In this document: positions 10,858 to 25,095 of the stretch, piece after piece | Layout: each line of letters begins with the position of its first letter | Position numbering within the stretch: the stretch's first letter is position 1 | DNA from: Candidula unifasciata | Taxonomy: Eukaryota; Mollusca; Gastropoda; Stylommatophora; Geomitridae | Direction of reading: 5' to 3' | NCBI GenBank assembly: GCA_905116865.2 | Contig: CAJHNH020002076.1 | Location: 62,124-126,123, forward strand | Length of the DNA stretch: 64,000 bases | The notes under the pieces: generated by a model | Told to the model about the DNA's origin: nothing | Databases searched by the model: none | What the model saw: the letters and a program-made list of their open reading frames with translations, nothing else | Translations under genes and position numbers: made by a program

Positions 10858-13800
10858 GTATGTGTTTATAAGTTTATTAAAAATAATTCTTAATTATAAT
10901 AAATAATTATGTAAAAATTTATTTTTTTCCCCTAGGCAGAGCTGTCTGAAAAGTTATTATGGCCTTCTGGACAAACCAATGTGCATTGGGACTATATGGC
11001 AACTCAACTGTTAGGACCAGTCACTTGACACATATTAGCATAGACCCCTATGCTTGTGGTGGGGGCCTGTGCAAGTGCTCAGCGGGCCCATCTCTTGACT
11101 CTTTCAGGTCGACAAATTTAGGCAGACTTGGTTCACTTTTATTTCCCTTTACCAAAATGGCAAAGGGGGTGGTGTTTAAGAAAAAAAAAAGGCACTTAAG
11201 AATGTAATATTTCTAATTCCTTAAAAAAAATTTTTTTTTTAAAAGAGGAATGAAAGTACATTTTTAATCTGATGATATGGTTTTGTTTAATACTGTTATA
11301 GTTAGTTGTAAGGATAAGGGGATGGGGACGGGGGGGGGGGAATTTAGCAGGTGTTATTTTACAAGGACAAAATGTTACCCAAAAAACTTCTTCACTTACC
11401 ATGATTTTCCAGCCACAAGAGCAGTAAATATTCAGATCTGAGTATAACACTTTAACGTTTGTTCAGTGTCCTATCAAATTCAAAAGTTGTGATATGTTTC
11501 TGGGCTAGTCTATCACCCAGAAGCTCTAGGCTCTCATAGAGTGCTGAATAAAATTTCAAAGAAAAAAAAATGATAGAAAAATCAAACCTGTTCACACAAA
11601 ATATTAACTCTGTACAGTTACTTACAGACTGTAGCTGCAGTGATTTCAGTGCAGCTTGGCCATAGTATTGTAATAGTACTGTCTGAAACAGTCCCTTGGA
11701 TGCAGATGTGGGTGACAGTTTCAGAGCTTCAGCCACAGAAAGGAACATTTTTGGCCTGTGCTTGTGTTCTAAACAATGGGATCCATGGCCAGTCAAAGAC
11801 AACAATCAGAAAATTCACGGTCTGAAAAATGACGCTAGCAGTGAATCGGATAAATTTATGCCCAGATGTGCGATCAAAGACTTGTATACAAAAGAAAAGA
11901 GATTAAAACGGTCCCTAAATGATAATTCTGAACATTAGAAATGAGTAAGAAATAGTATGCGAATCAGTATGTATGGGACACACGATCGACACACACTGTG
12001 TGGTGTGTGCAAATCGGAACTTCTCAGTCAGCACACACAGTATTGCTCGGACCTCAAAAAGGCACTGTTTATAGGTGCAGATTTCAGCTTTAATTGTATA
12101 ATTATTAATCTCTGGTATATATTTATTTTGAGCCTAAACTAAATTGTTCCTTGAAGCTTTTACCTGAAATTTAAGGCTTTGGTTTGGTATTTATACTTTG
12201 TACCAAAAAATAAAAATCAATCGTTGATTGTCTAGAAAGACTTAACATTACAAGAGTTAATGAATAAAAAAAAAGTTGAAGGAAGGCAAACAAGAGTTAG
12301 GCAGAGAAACAGTTGAGAAAATAACATGATGAGAATGTGGAACAGCAGTTTGACTGCATATCCAAAGTGAGAGCAAGGGTGTTGAAAATCCACTGCAACC
12401 AACTGATGAAGATAGGGCCTGATTTTTTTCTAATATTTACTATTCAAAGCCATTCTAGAGAAATTTCATTGCAGTACAATAGTAGTGTCAATAGCAAGAA
12501 CATATTTTTAGTATCACATGTGCACAGTTTTCAATAACTATTGATGAAGCTGTTAGAAAACAATATCTGCTCTTAATACGGCAATAAATGTTGATGAGGA
12601 TTCTAGTAAAAATTAAGACTGTGTGGTATTAAAGGCAAAACACAAAAATACTTACATAACATTCATATTAATGGACACATTTATGCATACATACATATTC
12701 ACACAATACACACTCACACAAACATTACAGAAAAATAATTTCAGCTGTTTCATCTTGCTTTTAATAGATGGCTTTGAAATTTGAACACTGTGCGGCTGCT
12801 GTGATGAGGGACAGAGTTCTTATGGGAATGTCTCAATTGCTGTGGTGTCGGTACTTAACTGAACTCAACTCAGCTTAACTGAATTACTTATGCGTATTGA
12901 CATCTCTGTTGTTTCTAGCATGTATATGATGCCACCCAGTTTCCACCCATCTGTATCCAGCCAGTTGGGATTGACCTTGGCCAACCTTCTCAAGAAGATT
13001 GTCTGTACTTGAATATTTATGTTCCTGCCAGGGAAAACAAGGTTGGTTTGAAGCATAAATACTTTATTTTGCTAGCTCAGTCAGTACCAGTCTCCTCTTC
13101 TTGTTCTTCGTTGCATTTACTCCAGTGGAAAGTTTTGGTTGTTCCTCCGCTTCTGGACCTTAATCTTGTTGCAGAACTTACATTTTTTGTGCACATTCAT
13201 TTGACAGATTTAGTTTATTTGTATACCCACCGGTAATCTCTCACATCTCAGACAGATGCACTTCCTCTTAGAAGGAAGCAGCCCTAATAAGTTGACTTGT
13301 ATGACATCCTTGTTAAGGAGCTATGTGTCTATTCTGTTTTTGTTGTTGTTGCCCACCACATTGAGTCTTATGGACACACATGGGTAAGCACTTCTTCCAT
13401 TTACCATTTTCCTAGTCCAGTTTTTACATTAACTCTCTCTGTCCTATTTATTACTTAGTTTCTTCTGTTCACTGAGGTTATTATTTTAATTCTGGTAAAT
13501 CTGGCCTCAGTTAGTTTAATTGTAACAACTGCCAAGATTTGAATGAGTTAAGATATCAGCTGGTTAGTACTGAAAGAGTTAACGTCTGTGTTTCATTCAG
13601 TGTCTTTACATGTATGTCTTTTATTTCATGTAATTGCTCGAATTGTCAAAAATCATTGTATTATAAAAATGACAAACATTAGTTGGTAAACAGTATCATG
13701 TCTTAGAAGCTGAAATACACACACACACACACACAGATATATACCCCATAGTTGATCCATTCTTGTGCTGGGTCACCCCATAGTTGATCCATTCTAATGC

Positions 13801-16800
13801 TGGGTCACCCCATAGTTGATCCATTCTTCTGCTAATGAAAATATATATATGTATATATATACACACATATATATATACACACACACAAACTATTATGGAA
13901 AATAATGGCAAGATATGGAGTAAGCGAACACCTCATCGAAGTGTGCAAAAGTTTATACAGGGATTGTAGAAGTGTAGTTAGAATAAATCAGGGAACATCT
14001 CATCCTTTCACAGTGACATCTGGAGTAAGACAGGGGTGTGTCTTATCACCACTGCTGTTTATCACCTACATCGACAGTATATGCAAGAATGCCAAGCCCA
14101 TGAATGAAGATCTTAGTAAGATCAACGAATTACTCTTTGCAGATGACCAGGCCTTGATAGCAGATACAGTCATGAAATTGCAACAACATCTAACATCCAT
14201 GAATGAAGAATGTAAAACAAATAATATGAGAATCAACACTGAAAAGACAGAAGTAATGTCAATAGGAAAAAAGAAGACAGATCTAAACATAGCAATAGAG
14301 TACAAAGGCATTAAACAGGCATCTGAGTTTAAATATCTGGGAACTACATTTACCGAAGATGGGAAATTGGATAAAGAAATTGACATTAGATGCAGTAAAG
14401 CAAACCAAGTATTGGGACAGCTAGCTCCCCTCTTACAGCATAAGACAATCCCAATCAGCACAAAGAGACATCTTATTCAAAGCATATTTATTCCAACTCT
14501 GTGCTACCAGTGCCAGACTTGGTCACTCACAACAAACCATAAAAGAAAATTAGAAACCACGGAAATGAGATGTCTGAGAATGGCTGTAGGAGTGACCATA
14601 AGAGATAAGATCAGGAATGAGATCATAAGAGAACAAGTCGGCACAGAACCAATTCTGGATTACATACAAAGACAGCAAGTGAAATGGTTTGCCCACTTAA
14701 AGAGAATGCCTTGTGACACCATACCATACAAAGCATACATGGAAAGAGAAGAAGGACGTAGAGCACAGGGTAGACCAAGAACAAGATGGAAGGATAACAT
14801 CAGAGAAACTCTACAACAGCACGATGTGCCTATGGTCGAGGCAGCCAGAAGAGCTAGAAACAGAACCTTATATCTCCCTCGACACCCACAGCGATAAAAG
14901 AGGAAGTGAAGAAGAAGAAGAAGAACACACACTCAAAGATTAAGTTTTAGTATAATTTTGTGTCGATGTCCTTTATAAATAAGCACTCTTAAAGCACAGA
15001 GGATAGCACATCTGCCTACTGGCCCAGAGGTAACAGCTTCAGATCCCTACAAAGCGGACCTTTAAAATGAATTTGGGCTCCCAGATCAGACCAGCCTCAC
15101 AAGGAAAGCAGAAAATTTTCTAGGCGTAAAGGAAGCCAGCATGGTTTTCTGTATTTGTCTTGTGCTTCTCGGGTGGCTTGAGTGATGAATTTAACCTTTT
15201 GCAGGTTTCATCTACACCATTTATCTATATCTTTCTTGGTCTTCCTCTCACCTTCCACCCAGATGTTCTAATGTAAAAAGTCTCATATGCAGTCTGCATT
15301 CTCACTAGATGACCAAACCATTTCATTCCTTATCTTTCAATATAATCCAGACATGGTCTTATTCCAACTGTCTCTCTAAAGCTGGTATTCGTAACCCTGT
15401 CTGGTATAGTGTTGTAGGTGACCTTGAGGAGACAGCGCATTTCACATGTAGGTATTTTCTGTTCTGGTGCCCTATTCACCTTTAAATTAGTTTAAGTAAA
15501 AATCTTGAGATCATGCATTTTTCTTGTGGCAACTTACAATTGTGAGTCCTGGACTCTCAGTCACTGAGGAAAAAGATTTTTGTATTAAAATGTTACAGAA
15601 AAATTCTCAGAATACCATGGATCAAAAAGAGGAAAAACATCGACATTCTGCATGAGCTAAACGTCAGGGAGAACTGACTCATAAACAGCGCCATGTCCTA
15701 AAAGTTGAAGTATCTCGGCCACATCAAACGTCGTGGTGGCTTGGAAAAGATGGTGATGGAGGGTGCAGTTTGTGGAAAGCGAGGCAGGGGTAGACCTCCG
15801 CGAAGATGGATACAGGACATAGAAGGAAAGCACATAGGGCTGGAGAACTGGATAGAGAAAGGGATACTTTCACACGTGTTGTGAAAAGAGCGGCGTTCTG
15901 TAAAGGACATGCTGACTGATGATGATGTATGCAATTGAATGTGCTGAGAGTGGAGTCATTGTCAGTTTTTTTCACAAGGGACAGTGATGAGCATTCTTTC
16001 TGGTTTTCATTAGCACAGGAATGGATCAACTATGGGGTGACCTGGCACAAGAACGGATCAACTATGGGGTGACCCAGCACAGGAATGGATCAACTATGGG
16101 GTGACCCAGCACAAGAACAGATCAACTATGGGGTGACCCAGCACAAGAATGGATCAACTATGGGGTGACCCAGCACAGGAATGGATCAACTATGGGGTGA
16201 CCCGGCACAGGAATGGATCAACTATGGGGTGACCTGGCACAGGAATGGATCAACTATGGGGTGACCCGGCACAAGAATGGATCAACTATGTGGTGACCCA
16301 GCACAAGAATGGATCAACTATGGGGTGACCCAGCACAGGAATGGATCAACTATGGGGTGACCCAGCACAAGAATGGATCAACTATGGGGTGACCCAGCAC
16401 AGGAACGGATCAACTATGGGGTGACCCAGCACAGGAATGGATCAACTATGGGGTGACCCAGCACAAGAATGGATCAACTATGGGGTGACCCAGCACAAGA
16501 ATGGATCAACTATGTGGTGACCCAGCACAAGAACGGATCAACTATGGGGTGACCTGGCACAGGAATGGATCAACTATGGGGTGACCCAGCACAAGAATGG
16601 ATCAACTATGGGGTGACCCAGCACAAGAACGGATCAACTTTGGGGTGACCCAGCACAAGAATGGATCAACCTACTGACCCAGCACAAGAATGGATCAACA
16701 TGGGGTGACCCAGCACTGTGGATCAACTATGTGGTGACCCAGCACAAGAATGGATCAACTATGGGGTGACCCAGCACAAGAATGGATCAACTATGGGGTG

Positions 16801-19800
16801 TCCCAGCACAGGAACGGATCAACTATGGGGTGACCCATTTGCTATGAAACTGGAACTACCATTACCTGATCCACCTACTGCCAGTCAGTTTGTGAAGACA
16901 TGGGATTAGCACCAGTGTTGCCACTTTTCTTTGACAAAAAACATCCAAAATGGAGTAAAAAAAAAATAAAAACATCTACATTTGTGTGGAAAACATCTAG
17001 AAAAAAACATCCAAATGGAAAGAGTCACAAATTACATAGCAATTGATATGACTTACCCTATAGAATCATGTCCTCATCTTTACTGAAGTCTCCCTTACAA
17101 GATCCACAGGATAAACTTAGCTTGGATGATAAAGTTTAAGCTTCAGATCAAAAATGACTCTGGTACCCTTTAGCAATGTTACAAATTTCTTTAATACGTA
17201 GTCAGGGAGCTGATAAGTAGAACAGCCTTTTCCTTCTCTTATCAAAAAAAAAAAATGCTGAAGTTGGTTTTGCAATGTACTGTAAAGGATACACAACTAA
17301 CTGACTGATGGTAGTTTTATGATAGTTATTCCTAATTATACCTATGTCAGTTTTACCCACTAGTGGTTGCTAATTATGCACAAGTCAGTTTTACCTACAG
17401 TTATTGGTAATCATACTTATGTCAGAATTACCCAGTATTTATTGCCTACCATACATCTGTGATAGCAGGATTACAAATAGGTATTGCTAAAGACATTGTT
17501 TACGAACAGATTTTGTTGATTATAAATATAAAGTGTTCTACTACAGGTTATTGCTAATGAAATGGTACATACATAACAGCAGTTATGTCCTGACTGACTT
17601 TTTCTCTCTCACTCACTCACAGCCCTCCCCCACACCCCCACCCCACACACACACATGCACGCACGCGCACACACACACACAGACAGACAAAGACACTCCA
17701 TACACAGACAAAAAAGACACTCCATGAATGTCATATTATATGTGTAACAGATCTTGATGTTTGGCTACAGTGTATACAGTCAGAATAATTTGGTTTAGCA
17801 CTTTCATCAAGTATGAAGAGAAGAGAAAAACATACAAGTCGATAGCTTGTGGCTTTCTGTGCTAAGTTTATGCCATGTATTTTTGTGTGCTTGAATACCT
17901 CTACTGTTATTACACAGTTATTTAAAGCCTATGTTTATTCAGTTTTCATGCTTACCCTTCACCTGGGTGTAACCAGAGGGTCTGGCCAGCTCACTACACC
18001 CAGAGGAAAGGCAAGACAGACATATAAACAGATTGTGACTGGTATCATAAGTACTGGAACTCTGCCCTGGCTGCTGAAGATGAGGACGGAGCACACATGA
18101 GAATACCCCAAATGCTTTCCCTTCTATAAATTTTTCACAGCAGATACTTTTAGGGGAGAATAAGTGACATGTAAAATAAGTCGTGCATTAGTTTCAAAGA
18201 AAAAAAATAACTTAATAAAGTGACCATTGAATAAGGAGATTTTTTTGCATGCTTTTAGCCAAATGTAAAATCTGCAAGAACATTTTGTAGGTTAATTGGG
18301 TTTAATAGAAACACTACTTCTTCTTCTTCTTCTTCTTTTCTATAACCCCCGAATGCTTCGTGGCATCAGGGCAGGAAGAGATCTCTGGAATAGGCCCTTG
18401 TGTTTGCTTCATTTAAAGTACTTTTCAGTGTTTCTGATATTTCTGCAGTCTATATTTTGCATAGTCAACCTCTGGCTCTGTCACTGTTTTAACACTACAC
18501 TACAAATTGTTGAAACTGAAATTCACATTTGCTTATTATTTAATTGATTGTTACTTTTCCCTTTGACAGGGTGATGTCATAGTGGTCACATTCAATTATC
18601 GGCTTTCCTGGCTGGGTTTTCTGAAAGGAAATCTTTCAGAGCTTCCAGGAAACCAGGGTATGTGGGATCAGCTGTTGGCATTACGATGGGTAAAAGAAAA
18701 TATACTTTTCTTCGGTGGAGATTCTGATGACATTACTGTTGGTGGAAATTCCATGGGAGGTGAAAGTGTTTCTGCATTAAGCATTTCTCCTCAAGGCAAA
18801 GGATTATTTACAAAGGTAAGATGCAGAGAGTTAATTTATTGTGTTTGCACTAAAGTGTTATCTTGCACTTTGCGAAGGCCTGGGACTCACAGCCCGTGGC
18901 GATGGCAAGTGTGACTAGCAAGACCCGCCTGCATTAACAAAAGTCTTTCACAATTATAGCATAGGATTTTAGGACTGTTGTCAACATTTTTGTTTAGTGT
19001 GTTTCTTCTCAGATGCTTATCTCTCATCCTTTCTGCAGTCATTTCTTCCTTCATTTTGTTTCCCCTCCTAATGTGCCTCCTCCACGGTCTATGGCATTTT
19101 GTTCCCATGGGTCCAGCTTAATACCTGTATCATTCTTGTCCTATTTGCACAGATCTTTATATTGTTGTAGAGGTCGGTCTGGACATATTTTACCCATCAT
19201 TAATTTACCATAGAGGATGTCCTTAGGGAAGGCATAGGGTGTCTTTAATGTTGTCAATCCATATTTTTATGGCTGTCCTCTTGTTGTTGTATCTGATCTT
19301 CTGAGATGTAGTGCCTGTAATGGTATTTGATCTTGCTGCATTCTAATGAGATGGCCAAACCACTTGATCTGCTGTTTCTCGATGAATCTAGTTCAAGGTG
19401 TCGTTCCCACAATTTGTCTGATAGTATCATTATTCACTCAATCTCAGATGGTTAGGTTGGTGGCTTTTCTCAGGCATTTCATCTCACAGGTGGTGATTTT
19501 GTGTACATAGGCTTTAGATAGTGCCCTTGTATAGCACTGGTAGCATAATATTGGATCATATTTGATGTTTGTAATCTGTCTCTCTGCACTTATAGTTATG
19601 TTTGGATGTCTTAATTATGAGGACAGTTAGTATGTAAGTGCACTTGCTTTCTGACATCTGGTTTCTATTTCTCTTACTCAGTTACGGAAGATACAAATTT
19701 TCACTCAATAGACTGCATTCCATGGGTGTACTAGTTGGAACCATTAGACAGGAAAGCCACGCGGGAGCCACCAGTCGTTACATCAGCCAGAACAGAATGG

Positions 19801-22800
19801 GAGTTGTTAACTTAAAAACACTTGGAGACATAGAAGGAGATCGGAGCATTTAGGGTCATGTGCGTTAAGATGATCTCTAACATGAACTATAAACTATAAA
19901 GATACAATTGGTGCGTGTGAGTTGTAATGCTACAGAAAAATTCATAGAATACCATAGATCAGGAAAGACAAAACTGACATGGGACATTATCTGAGCATCC
20001 AGAAGAATTAGCTCATAAACAGCATCTTGTCCCAGTGCTGAGGTATTTGGGCCATATTAAATGTGATGGTGGCCTAGAGAGATCAACGCTGTGCAGTTGC
20101 CCAGAAAATGAGGCAAAGGCACAGCCCTGTGAAGATGGATACAGCACACTGAAGATGCTTTGGCTATGAAAGTACATATAGCTAGAGAATTAGCTAGAGA
20201 CTTTCTGGCATGCCAAGATGAAACTAACGTTATGTGAAGAACCTGCTGGTTGAAAATGATGTTTTATTCGCATGAGATTCAATCATATTTTCGGGGTTTT
20301 CATTTCTATTTATTCACATAGGTTTCACTCATATTTTCAGGGTTTTCATTTCTATTTATTCACATAAGTTTCACACATATTTTCAGGGTTTTTATTTCTA
20401 TTTATTCACATAGGTTTCACTCATATTTTCAAGGTTTTCATTTCTATTTTTTCACATAGGTTTCACTCATATTTTCAGGGTTTTCATTTCTATTTATTCA
20501 CATGTTTCACTCATATTTTCATGGTTTTTATTTCTATTTATTCACATAGGTTTTACTCATATTTTCAGGGTTTACATTTCTATTTATTCACATGTTTCAC
20601 TCATATTTTCAGGGTTTACATTGCTGTTTATTCACATAGGTTTCACTCATATTTTCAGGGTTTACATTTCTATTTATTCACATAGGTTTCACTCATATTT
20701 TCAGGGTTTACTTTTCTATTTATTCACATGTTTCACTCATATTTTCAGGGTTTACATTGCTGTTTATTCACATAGGTCTCACTCATATTTTCAGGGTTTA
20801 CATTGCTGTTTATTCACATAAGTTTAACTCATATTTTCAGGGTTTACATTGCTATTTATTCACATAGGTTTCACTCATATTTTCAGGGTTGAAACTGCTA
20901 TTTATTCACATAGGTTTCACTCATATTTTCAGGGTTGACATTGCTATTTATTCACATAGGTTTCACTCATATTTTCAGGGTTTCATCATGAGTGGAACAA
21001 TGTTTACCACTCCATCAACTCCAGGCTCCTCTGATGTTCTATTGGACCTGCTCACCGACCGAGTTGGATGTAAATATGAGAACACTGATGACACAGTTAG
21101 CTGCCTCAGAACGTTACCTGCTGAGAAATTTGTACTTCCACTTGAAAACCGGTTCACAAACAAATTTACTACGATCGATGGAGAATTGTTTCCGGCACCA
21201 ATTAAGGACCTCATCAAGGACACAGATTATTTAAAAACATCAGGTTTCTTCTCCAGGGATTATCTTGTGACACTTACAAACAATGAAGGTGCTGTTGAGT
21301 TCTTTGGACCCTTCAACGTGGGAGTAGGTATAGTATACAAAATACCTCTGCTTCAAATAGTTAAAAGAAAGTAACAGAAAATGATATCCACATATTTTAA
21401 ACACAAAACAGATATAACACTTGTATCTTCTTTTTATTGGCATTCACCGGCTGTAAGCTCTGGCATAAAATGATGGTTGTTCATCTTTGGACTTTGCTAT
21501 TGCTTCAAAACTTAAGTTATGTGTGCTTATCCGTTTTACAGATCTGGCTCATCTGTATGCAAACAGTTGGTTCATTACCTCTCAGGATGATGCACTCTGA
21601 TTTGGAAAGAAATACCCCTAATTAGTGGACTTTTAGGACATACTTGTTAGGGCACTTTGCGTCTATTCTTTTTTTGCCCCCTACAATTGGACCCCAGAAT
21701 CAACATGGGGGTACACTTTTATAATACAAATAATCATTCTGCAAAGAAAAGTTGAAAGCAAGGCAGCTAAAAGCAAAAATCGATTCAAATGCAAAAATAA
21801 CGTCAAGAGATGGATATACAGCAGTTTGAACTGTGTATCCAGGGTGAAAGACAGAGCATAAAAGAGATCCATTACTAGCTATCATGTGGAAACAGTATCT
21901 AATGAAGTGATTGTAAAAATAACAACAAATAATGACAATTTCTTCTTCACTTTACTGGCTGTAAACTGCGATAGCAAGTTCTCATTGTTCCTCCACTTCT
22001 GGACTCTAGTCCTGATCTAGAACCTGAGTGTTGCATGCACTTCTATTTCACAGATCTGACTCATTTGTATACAGGCTGTAGGTTCCTTGCCTCTCAGGCA
22101 GATGCCCTCTGACTGCGAAGGAAGCTCCCACTTAGTCGACGCCTACAACATGATTGTTGGGTAGGCAGTGTGTCTATTCTTGTTTTCACCCATAGTAGGG
22201 CCCCAACACCCAGACAGGGAGAATAGTGAAAACAGTTACCTAATAAATGACAACATTAGTAACCAGTAGTCTTATAGGTCGGCGATCTGTGGCTTAGGCA
22301 TGGCAAACACGCTTCGTAATGCCGGGGTTGATCCCAGATGCGGATGGTTTTTCTTTCGTTGGTTTTGACAATGGTACCGAGAGCTGACCGTTCGGTAAGC
22401 AATGGCAAACTAGTGGACTTAAAAACCACAACAGCCAAAATAAATGCTGGGGTTGGTTCTGTAACATCCTATATAGGATAAACAACTAACTTAACCCTTT
22501 TAGAGTAGAAGACTAAACAGGAAAAAGGAGGTGAGGGATTACATGGAATATAGACTTTATTGATTCCTGAAAAAAAAAAAAAAAACCACTACATAAGATC
22601 TTGTCACTCAGTATTATTGTTAGAGATGAGTTAAGAACTGATATCATAACCCTTGGGACATTTTCATCACTGCTCATTTCCCTTTTGATCAGCCAGCACA
22701 GAGTTCCAATTCCAGTGGTAGCAGTAACAGTCTGATTGTTGGCTCATCTTGCCTTTCCTCTGAGTGTTGTGTGTTGTTGAATTAAGAATTGACATCATAG

Positions 22801-25029
22801 CACTCGGGACACTCCCATAAGCGCTCCATCCCCATCTCCGCAGCAGGTGAAGAGTTCCAAATCTGATGGCACCAGTAACTCTCTGATTGTACATCATTAT
22901 CGCCTTTCCCCTAAGCGTTGAGCGTCGGCCAGATCCCCTGGTAACTCCTCGCAGCGCCATTCTGCTCAGACCCTAATGATCTATTGTGCCTCTGCACTGT
23001 TCACTCGCTCTCAATAATACAACTCTCTCGCTCGCAACCTCGAGCTTGTTATACATCAGTTCACCACTAAGTGGTGCAGAACTATCTGCCTGCTCATTTT
23101 CTAACACACCAGCATGACGTGGAGAGAATATCCATAGAAGGCTAAGTATCCGGGACCTCTGAAGCGATGCTTGTCACTCTGCGTGGAACATAGCATGCCT
23201 GTTCTGAGTGTTGGTTTGACCCCACTGCTGATATATTTGTGCCTCCTCATTCTTCCTCCCTTAAAAGAGCATTGACAGTATATCATTAACTGGTGCAGAA
23301 CCAGCCAGGCTGTCCGACTGTTCTTTTTCCATCCCACCTGCCTATTTTGGCAATAATATCCAAAAGACACTAACTATCCAAGACCTCTGAAGCAGTGCTT
23401 GCCACTGCACAAAACATACATGTCTCCACCTTTCTCAGCATGCTTTTTTACAGTCTATATATCCATGATATATTTGTGCAACTGGTTGTCAAACCAGCGG
23501 AAAACTGCAGTGACTGCCTGTACCTCTATTCTCAAACTAGATATTGTGATATTGTAAATAGGCTTTGTTGCACTAAGGGTTGCCCATTTGCTTTTGACAT
23601 GAAATCTCATGCAGTCATCCTGTCTTTTCCTACAAAGCCATCTGTATAGAAATCACACAACCTGCTTGGGAATGGCCACGAATCACTTGTTAAACTTCTT
23701 ATTCTACAGCACCTTATATTAATAGGTTAAGGAGACAGTTATAAAAACGTAGAATTTGACATAATGTTTTAAATTGTTATAATAGTTATCCTTGATTTGT
23801 ACCAGGGTCGATTCTGTTAGTAAACTGTTCAAGAAGAAGACCACTCTCATAGCCTACATACACTGGTATGAGAGTCTCACCATGGAAGAGATTAGGGCGT
23901 CAGCACGTAATTTTCAATAGTAGCAGTGGATCACATGGTTGGCCACGTAACAAGACTTGCAACAGACATGGCACCACAGAAAGCAGTGTTATACAGACAC
24001 AGTCGTAATAGAGCCAGAAGCCGACCTTGCGGAAGATGTACCACAGAAATACAGATGACACTGAAGCAAACAAAATGGACTGTTCTAGAGATCTCTTCCT
24101 GCTATGATGCTGCAAGGCATTGCAAGAGTAGGGAAAAGAAGAAGAAGCAGAGGATAAATTGCTGCCTACCTCCATTGTGGAGACTGCACAATTATTTAAA
24201 CAAACAAATTATTGCCATTACTCTTTCCCCTTAGCTTCTATAACTTTTGATTTGATTTCTTTTGCAGATCCAGAATCTATGTCAGCCGGTTTCTTAAATG
24301 AGCTTTTCCAAATCCCAGTACCCGTGTGTGAGAAAATCTTGGCCTGGTATAAGATGCCTGGCCATTTTGCATTCAAACCCTCCCATGATATTCTCTGTGA
24401 CTACAGTATGGTAGTACCAACATACAAATTTCTGGAGGCTGCTGTCTCGTTCAACAATGGTGAGAGTCATTAAATTATTGGATGTACTTATTAATTGAAT
24501 TCTGCCATCTCCTCCCCGTGTGGGTTCCGGGCCCCATTGTAGGAAATACAAGTATAGACCCACTGCCTGTCCAAAAGCATGTCGTAAAAGCCGACTGAAT
24601 GGGAGCTTCCTTCAGAGTCGGAGTACATCTCCCTGAGAGGCAAGGTACCAAAAGTCTGCATGTAAATGAATCAGATCTGTGAAACAGATGTACACGCAAC
24701 ACTGAGTTTCTGGAACAGGACTAGAGAACAGAAGCGGATGAACAAACTTTCCGCCGGAGTTTATAGCTGGTGAAAGCGAAGAAGAAGTGCCATCTCCAAA
24801 ACTGAGGTGTACTGCAAGGTTGATTTCCTGTGACAGGTCAAAAGTTCACTATGACTTTACTGACACAGTGTATTTCTCAGCTCTTTGTATTTTTTCATTT
24901 GTAGAGAGGTTTGTCACATCATTGTATGTTTTCATTTACAAAATCTTCTCACCAATCTTTATGGTTTTTTGGATAGATAAATATTTATCAAACCTTTGTA
25001 TTTTTCACACATGTATGTGTGTGTGTGTG

Positions 25030-25095
<66 letters not shown>

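Noticed and set aside
10936..11207. Possible exon after ccctag at 10935
   Set aside because: No family similarity and stops close by; not needed by the esterase model.
12769..12875. Candidate esterase exon after tttaatag (frame MALKFEHCAAAVMRD)
   Set aside because: Phase and alignment show exon 1 joins 12919 directly. The sequence matches a LINE tail found elsewhere.
20621..20978. Frame upstream of exon 4 reading HIGFTHIFRV repeats
   Set aside because: It is the translated minisatellite. The unit length of about 46 does not keep phase, and the exon begins at 20979.
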